8,801 nt of DNA, from the NCBI GenBank assembly GCA_041574955.1, contig JBFGNS010000168.1, positions 1 through 8,801 on the forward strand, given 5' to 3'. The notes beneath the pieces were generated by a model that saw nothing but the letters and a program-made list of their open reading frames with translations, did no database searches and was not told the origin of the DNA. This DNA comes from CALZJC01 sp041574955. GTDB lineage: Bacteria > Acidobacteriota > Thermoanaerobaculia > Multivoradales > JAHEKO01. The position numbers were made by a program, and so were the translations under genes. Below, piece by piece: positions 5,194 through 8,801 of the stretch (position 1 is its first letter; each line of letters starts with the position of its first letter).

Positions 5194-7137
5194 TCAGTTG
5201 GCTGGCAGCGCCTGGCCGGAGGCGGCTGCGCGGTCGGTGAGCTCGCGCAGCTCGGCGGCGGCGCGCTCGGCGGCCTGCCGCTGGCGCTGGCCCAGCTCGC
5301 GCTGGTGCTCGCCGAGCTCGGCCTGACGGCGTCCCAGCTCGCCCTGCCGTTCGCCCAGCTCGCCCTGCTGCCGGCCGAGCTCGCCCATGCGCTCGCCCAG
5401 CTCGCGCTGCGCCGCCTGGATCTCGTGCAGCCGCTGGCGCATCTCGTCGCGGCTCAGCGGAGTGTCCTCGCCGCGCTCGGCGCGCAGCAGCTGGGCGTTG
5501 AGCTCCATCTGCTGGATCACCAGATCGACGTTGCGCTCGGCTAGCTCTCCCTGCTGCGCGCCCAGCCGGCCCTGCTGCTCCCCGAGCGCGCCCTGCTCCT
5601 TGCCAAGGGCTCCCTGCCGCTCCCCCAGCTCGCCCTGCTGGCGTCCCAGCTCGCGCTGCGGCGCGAGGATTCTGTCGACTTGCGCCAGCAGCTGCGGATC
5701 GCGGATCACCCAAGCCCGCCCGCCGCGTCGGAACCAGAGCAGCGGCTCGTCGCCCTGCCGCCAGCGCTCGGCGCGCTCGCGGTCGCCGGGCCCGGCGTGC
5801 ATCCAGGACTCCTCGTCACCGAGCAGCACCCAGGCCTCGTCGCCCCGGCCGTGACCGTACGGATCGCGGGCCTCGGCCTCAGCGGCTTGCGCCTCCGCGG
5901 CGGCCTCGTAGACCGCGCGCGCACGGCTCTCCGACGCCACGGCGACCGCGGCCGCGGCCTCGGAGTCCTCGGCCGGTGCGGTGGCCGCGGCCGGAGCGGG
6001 GCTCTCGGAAGCGGCCGGAGCGGCGGCAGGCTGCGGCCCGGCGTCCGGCTGCGGGGTCGGGCCGGGGCTCGGTTCCGCGGCGGGCGCGGCGGCCGGCTCG
6101 GCTAGCGCCAACGGCGCGGGTTCGGGTACCACGGCGCCGGGCTCGACGGCGGCCGGCCGGGCGGTCAGGCGGAGCGGCGCCAGCGCCAGCAGCAGCGCGA
6201 CGGTGAGCGCCACGGCGGTGCCGGTGGGCAGCGAACGGGGAGTCTGGGTGAGCATCTGGAGCCTCCTTCTCAAGGTGGGCCGGCGGGCGGCCGGTGCGGC
6301 GGCCGATACCGCGGGGGCGCCGGCCAGGCGCAGCAGCAGCCGGCCGTAGTCGGCCGCGCGGGCGCGGCGCCCGCCGACGACCGTGGCGTCGCAGGCCGCC
6401 TCGCGGCTGATCTCGTACTCGCGCGCCGCCAGCCGGGCGACGGGGTGGAAGAAGAACAGCCGCTCGGCCAGTGCCGGCAGCGCGCCCAGCCAGAGGTCGC
6501 CGCGCCGCAGGTGCTGCAGCTCGTGGTGGAGCACCATGGCGAGCTCCCGGTCGCCGAGCTTCCGGCCGGCTGGCAGGAGCACCACCGGCCGCCGGATGCC
6601 GGTGACCAGCGGGGTGACGATCTCGCCGCTCGAGCGCAGCGCGCACCGCCGCACGCCGAGCTGCCGGCAGAGCCGCCCGAAGGTCGTCGTGGTGCGCCGG
6701 TCGGCGACCGGGGTCGCGCGGCGCAGAATGCCGCGGACGGTCCGCCAGCGCCGGCCCAGGGCGAGGGCGCCGGCCAGCACCCCGCCCAGCCACAACGCGA
6801 TCACCACCGGCCGCCAGCCCGGCAGCGAGCGGGCGGCGGGCGGCGGTGCCGCCCACGTCGCCGCTCCGGTGACGGTCGTCGCCGCTCCGATCGATGCCGG
6901 CACGACGTCGGACGCCGACGGCGGTGCCGGCGGTGGTGTGGCGACCGCGGGCAGCACGGCGAGCGGCAGCGCGGGCAGCACGAGCGCCGCCACCAGCTTC
7001 AGGCAGACGGCCCACCACAGCCAGGCCTGGGCCGCCGCCGGCAGCCGCCAGCGGCGGGTGAGCAGCCACACCAGGCCGCCGAGCAAGCCCCCGGCGAGGC
7101 TGGCGCCGGCGAGGCGGGCCAGCAAGACGGCCTCCAT
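5194..7137 (-). CDS. M56 family (BlaR1/MecR1-like) membrane metallopeptidase with heptad-repeat C-terminus
   Basis: 647 residues. Predicted membrane segments lie at about 5-27, 38-65, 110-127 and 307-323. The zinc peptidase motif HHELQHLRRGD (204-214) gives H205-E206-x-x-H209; the third ligand is a Glu in EYEISREAACD (240-250). This is the gluzincin core of BlaR1/MecR1, which degrades the partner repressor on signalling. After the last membrane segment come a Pro/Ala/Glu-rich linker (327-425), a small module with WVLLGDEESWMHAG (436-449) and LLWFRRGGRAWVIRDPQLL (466-484), and then two blocks of six (Q/M)-x-x-L-(G/A)-x-x heptads (494-535 and 577-618) split by a 41-residue helical segment. The penicillin-binding sensor domain of true BlaR1 is absent, so the signal differs. 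The ATG overlaps the blaI stop in a TGATG, giving coupled translation. Acidobacterial-type M56 proteins commonly have such tails, as I recall them. The exact signal and substrate are unknown. Confidence 0.92.
   Translation of the reverse strand: MEAVLLARLAGASLAGGLLGGLVWLLTRRWRLPAAAQAWLWWAVCLKLVAALVLPALPLAVLPAVATPPPAPPSASDVVPASIGAATTVTGAATWAAPPPAARSLPGWRPVVIALWLGGVLAGALALGRRWRTVRGILRRATPVADRRTTTTFGRLCRQLGVRRCALRSSGEIVTPLVTGIRRPVVLLPAGRKLGDRELAMVLHHELQHLRRGDLWLGALPALAERLFFFHPVARLAAREYEISREAACDATVVGGRRARAADYGRLLLRLAGAPAVSAAAPAARRPTLRRRLQMLTQTPRSLPTGTAVALTVALLLALAPLRLTARPAAVEPGAVVPEPAPLALAEPAAAPAAEPSPGPTPQPDAGPQPAAAPAASESPAPAAATAPAEDSEAAAAVAVASESRARAVYEAAAEAQAAEAEARDPYGHGRGDEAWVLLGDEESWMHAGPGDRERAERWRQGDEPLLWFRRGGRAWVIRDPQLLAQVDRILAPQRELGRQQGELGERQGALGKEQGALGEQQGRLGAQQGELAERNVDLVIQQMELNAQLLRAERGEDTPLSRDEMRQRLHEIQAAQRELGERMGELGRQQGELGERQGELGRRQAELGEHQRELGQRQRQAAERAAAELRELTDRAAASGQALPAN
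5284..5409 (-). repeat. In-gene 21-bp tandem repeat, block 2 (six heptads)
   Basis: This encodes residues 577-618 of the M56 peptidase: six units of the form Q-(R/G/A)-E-L-G-x-x, such as QGELGER and QAELGEH; one unit begins with Met instead of Gln. On the plus strand it appears as GCCCAGCTCGCCCTG-like units every 21 bases. The period equals a coiled-coil heptad but places Gly next to the Leu. Confidence 0.85.
5533..5658 (-). repeat. In-gene 21-bp tandem repeat, block 1 (six heptads)
   Basis: This encodes residues 494-535 of the M56 peptidase: QRELGRQ, QGELGER, QGALGKE, QGALGEQ, QGRLGAQ, QGELAER. Blocks 1 and 2 have the same number of units and near-identical consensus, so one may derive from the other by duplication. 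They are separated by a non-repetitive segment with VDLVIQQMELNAQLLRAERG. Confidence 0.85.
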
Positions 7138-7532
7138 CAGCGCTCCTCCCGCTCGCTCTGCAGCCTCGCCAGCAGCTGTTCGAGCTCTTCGAGGTCCCGG
7201 TCGCTCAGCTCTTCCGCCTCGGCCAGGTAGGCCACGAACGGCGACACCGAGCCGGCGAGCGGCCCCTCGACGAACGAGCGCACCAGGCCGCGCAGCAGCT
7301 CCTGGGTCGAGACCGGCGAGCTGTAGCGGTAGCGGCCGGCCTCGGACCGGCGGCGCAGCCGGCCCTTCTTGCGCAGCCGCTCGAGCAGGGTCTGGACGGT
7401 GGTGCGGGCCAGCCCGCGCGGTCCGCCGAACCCCTCGGCCGCCTCGCCGACCGACACCGGCCCGTGCCGCGCCACCCAGCGCAGCAGGTCGAGCTCACGC
7501 GGTCCGGGTACGCTGTCTTTCCTGGCGGGCAT
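7137..7532 (-). CDS. BlaI/MecI/CopY-family winged-helix repressor
   Basis: 131 residues, the normal size for the family. The N-terminal winged helix (about 10-74) contains ELDLLRWVARHGPVSVGEAA, the recognition helix LARTTVQTLLERLRKKGRLR (41-60), and the wing RRSEAGRYRYSSPVS, all typical BlaI features (family pattern TVxTLLxRLxxKGxLxR...GRxYxY). The C-terminal dimerisation helices (about 77-128) include GSVSPFVAYLAEAEELSDRD and LEELEQLLARLQSE. Such repressors bind palindromic operators as dimers and are inactivated when the cognate M56 peptidase is triggered. The M56 gene follows with a one-base overlap (TGATG). A strong promoter and two candidate operators lie just upstream, pointing to autorepression. 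Only a weak ribosome site (AAGAG) precedes the ATG at 7532. Confidence 0.93.
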   Translation of the reverse strand: MPARKDSVPGPRELDLLRWVARHGPVSVGEAAEGFGGPRGLARTTVQTLLERLRKKGRLRRRSEAGRYRYSSPVSTQELLRGLVRSFVEGPLAGSVSPFVAYLAEAEELSDRDLEELEQLLARLQSEREER

Positions 7533-7538
7533 CGCTCT

Positions 7539-7556
7539 TGACTACAAGCGTCGGCA
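7539..7556. promoter_or_regulatory. Candidate BlaI operator O2
   Basis: TGACTAC-AAGC-GTCGGCA is an imperfect dyad (5 of 7 arm positions pair) lying between the -10 box and the blaI start, over the expected transcription start. It has the same orientation and layout as O1, with centres 27 bp apart. The assignment is inferred from position, dyad form and likeness to known BlaI boxes. Confidence 0.55.
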
Positions 7557-7584
7557 TTATGCACATGACTACGCCTGTCGTCAA
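7556..7584 (-). promoter_or_regulatory. Sigma70 promoter of the blaI-M56 operon
   Basis: On the minus strand the -35 is TTGACG (complement of 7579-7584), the spacer is exactly 17 bases, and the -10 is CATAAT (complement of 7556-7561). Both hexamers differ from consensus at one position. In DNA this GC-rich, such an A/T-rich -10 stands out. The expected start is near 7549, giving a 5' leader of roughly 17 bases. The TGA inside the -35 box is the stop codon of the D-amino-acid oxidase gene (7583-7581). Confidence 0.75.
7566..7583. promoter_or_regulatory. Candidate BlaI operator O1
   Basis: TGACTAC-GCCT-GTCGTCA is a dyad with 6 of 7 arm positions pairing, covering most of the -35 box and part of the spacer. 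Read as GACTACG-CC-TGTCGTC it aligns with the classical BlaI/MecI box TACTACA-NA-TGTAGTA at ACTAC and TGT.GT. Binding here would block RNA polymerase directly. Confidence 0.6.
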
Positions 7585-8549
7585 GAGTGTCGGCCGGCGG
7601 GCGGCGACGCGACCAGCTCCGCCACCTCCTCGGCGCAGCCCCAGGACAGGGTGACCCCGGCGCCGCCGTGTCCGTAGTCGTGGACCACCAGCCGGCCGGG
7701 TGCCGGGTGCTCGGCCTCGAGCCTCACCGCCGCCCGGCCGGGGCGCAGGCCCACCGCGCCGCCCAGCCGCCGGATGCCGGCGATGCGCGGCTCGAGCCGG
7801 CGGCAGCGCGCGACGATGGCGTCGGCGACCCGCGGATCGGGCTCCAGCTCCTCGCGACCCTCCTCGGCCGAGCCGCCCAGCACACAGTCGCCCCGCCGCG
7901 GGATGAGATAGGCGACGCCGCCCGACTCGTCGTGCTCGACCACCACGGTGTCGAAGCCTGGGTTGGCGATGTGCACCAGCTCGCCGCGGATGGGTACGAG
8001 CTCGCGGTCGCCGGCCAGCTCGCGCGCGCCCAGTCCCGAGCAGTTGACGATGCGCGGATGGTGCTCGAGCTCGGCCGCGAGCCCGCTCACCTCGGCCCGC
8101 TCGATGGCGCCGCCGAGCGCCGCCACGCGCGCCATCAGCCACGGCAGGTAGCGGCGGGTGTCGATGACCGGCGCAATGAAGCGGTAGCCGTCGACGAAGC
8201 CCGCCGGCAGCTCGTCGGTCCGCGCGCGACGCCAGCCCGGCACGGCGTCGCCCCACCACGGGTCGGGGATCGGCTCGCCGGCCAGCTCGAGGGCCGGCAG
8301 CAGCGCGACGCCGGTGGCGGGATCGCCGGCCAGCTCGGCGAACCGCCGGTAGCTGCGCTCGGCCCAGCCGAGCACGCGATCGCGCGGGAAGGCGCGGTAC
8401 GGGTACCAGAACGCCGCCGCCACGTCCGAGGTGGTGTGCGGCGGCAGCTCCCGCCCCTTGACCACCACCGGCACCCCGGCCTCGAGCAGCCTGACCGCGC
8501 AGGTCAGCCCCGAGACGCCGCAGCCGATGACCAGGACGGGGGGGTCCAT
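7581..8549 (-). CDS. D-amino-acid oxidase family FAD-dependent oxidoreductase
   Basis: 322 residues, close to eukaryotic DAAO/DASPO length. The N-terminal FAD-binding motif is VLVIGCGVSGLTCAVRLLEA (5-24; G9-x-G11-x-x-G14). HTTSDVAAAFWYPY (38-51) matches the DAAO 'TTTDVAAGLWQPY' block. VNCSGLGARELAGD (168-181) and PIRGE (186-190) are the second FAD contact region. AYLIPRRG (213-220) supplies a Tyr (Y214) at the place of pig Y228. GLRPGRAAVRLE (267-278) supplies R269 at the place of the carboxylate-binding R283. VVHDYGHGGAGVTLSWGCA (288-306) fits the DAAO signature. It should oxidise D-amino acids to 2-oxo acids with release of ammonia and H2O2; the substrate range is not readable. The ATG at 8549 starts the FAD motif; the frame extends upstream through unrelated low-complexity sequence and there is no good ribosome site. 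No export signal is seen. Confidence 0.92.
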   Translation of the reverse strand: MDPPVLVIGCGVSGLTCAVRLLEAGVPVVVKGRELPPHTTSDVAAAFWYPYRAFPRDRVLGWAERSYRRFAELAGDPATGVALLPALELAGEPIPDPWWGDAVPGWRRARTDELPAGFVDGYRFIAPVIDTRRYLPWLMARVAALGGAIERAEVSGLAAELEHHPRIVNCSGLGARELAGDRELVPIRGELVHIANPGFDTVVVEHDESGGVAYLIPRRGDCVLGGSAEEGREELEPDPRVADAIVARCRRLEPRIAGIRRLGGAVGLRPGRAAVRLEAEHPAPGRLVVHDYGHGGAGVTLSWGCAEEVAELVASPPAGRHS

Positions 8550-8636
8550 CGGGTTAGCTTGCCATGGGAGAGGTGGGTTCTCGCTCTCCGGGAGGAAGCA
8601 CCGGGATGCGTGCTGGCCCGGCCGGCTCGGAGTCGA

Positions 8637-8653
8637 GGGGGACAGGGTCCCCC
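8637..8653 (+). repeat. REP-like palindrome, left copy
   Basis: GGGGGAC-AGG-GTCCCCC is a perfect 7-bp-arm palindrome with a three-base loop. The first 15 bases (8637-8651) are the exact reverse complement of 8787-8801, making a 165-bp inverted pair. The GGGGACAGG core resembles sequences often found with REP-associated tyrosine transposases. Confidence 0.7.
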
Positions 8654-8786
8654 CAAGAAGGACTGACACGAACCGGCTCGCGCGTAGTCGGACTCTCAGC
8701 CGGGGCGCTCGCCTGCACTCGGCTGGCGCGCGGCATCGGCGTCGGACTCCACCCGGCGTTGCGCTGCGCTGGCCGAGAGCTACCCT

Positions 8787-8801
8787 GGGACCCTGTCCCC
8801 C
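8787..8801 (-). repeat. REP-like palindrome, right copy at window end
   Basis: GGGACCCTGTCCCCC is the exact reverse complement of 8637-8651. It is itself a small hairpin (GGGAC-CCT-GTCCC). It may be cut by the window edge. Confidence 0.7.

Larger units (their letters stand above)
8550..8801. other. Non-coding region upstream of the oxidase gene
   Basis: No credible gene was found on either strand in these 252 bases. Short open frames here lack family features. The region holds two inverted GACAGGGTCC palindromes, listed separately, and no clear sigma70 promoter for the oxidase. The window ends exactly on the right-hand palindrome, so the element may continue beyond it. Confidence 0.5.

Noticed and set aside
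7587..8666. A 359-codon plus-strand open frame opposite the D-amino-acid oxidase
   Set aside because: It is antisense shadow sequence rich in Ala, Arg, Gln and Gly with no motifs, while the minus strand carries the full DAAO signature.
8550..8669. A 40-residue N-terminal extension of the oxidase
   Set aside because: The added residues precede the FAD-binding strand that normally opens these proteins, show no export signal, and overlap the REP-like palindrome.
8747..8760. 14-base match CTCCACCCGGCGTT to 895-908
   Set aside because: An exact 14-mer between two sites is within chance expectation for an 8.8-kb GC-biased sequence, and the flanks do not align.

Overview
The window is very GC-rich (about 70% or more by eye) and densely coding, with strong G/C preference at third codon positions. 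It carries two inverted copies of the interspersed repeat whose spurious translations read HPERSEG, IPSAARDL or RAQRGTS. Together with an ECF sigma factor followed by a small membrane protein ending in a '...GTLVVWQL' tail and an M56 peptidase with Gln/Gly/Leu heptads, this suggests Acidobacteriota or a similar high-GC soil or sediment lineage. That placement is an inference; there is no rRNA or marker gene here. No tRNA, rRNA, CRISPR array or transposase gene was recognised.

Layout. On the plus strand, 1-618 is the 3' end of a gene with a C-terminal lectin/LamG-like domain, followed by an MbtH-like gene (650-877). Everything else is on the minus strand. 936-2330 is a PP-loop protein that I place in the MurL (muropeptide L-Glu to D-Glu epimerase) family; it converges on mbtH. 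A repeat-filled gap follows (2331-2703). 4243 down to 2704 is a probable operon: ECF sigma factor, a one-TM candidate anti-sigma protein (ATGA overlap), and a secreted protein of unknown function. 5081-4299 is a TrmH/SpoU tRNA 2'-O-methyltransferase. 5105-5173 holds a hairpin-forming REP-like repeat. 7532-5194 is a BlaI-type repressor and an M56 (BlaR1-like) membrane metallopeptidase overlapping by one base (TGATG). 8549-7581 is a D-amino-acid oxidase family flavoprotein. 8550-8801 is non-coding with two inverted GGGGGACAGGGTCCC palindromes.

How the parts fit. The best-supported regulatory reading is upstream of blaI: a near-consensus sigma70 promoter (TTGACG-17-CATAAT), whose -35 box contains the stop codon of the oxidase gene, overlaid by two similarly spaced dyads (TGACTAC-N4-GTCGTCA and TGACTAC-N4-GTCGGCA) that look like BlaI operators. 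The BlaI/M56 pair would then be autorepressed and derepressed by proteolysis. The M56 protein lacks a penicillin-binding sensor domain and instead ends in two blocks of six heptads, so its signal is probably not a beta-lactam bound covalently. A MurL-like protein, a D-amino-acid oxidase and a BlaI/M56 pair within 8 kb loosely suggest D-amino-acid and cell-wall metabolism, but they are separate transcription units and the link is speculative.
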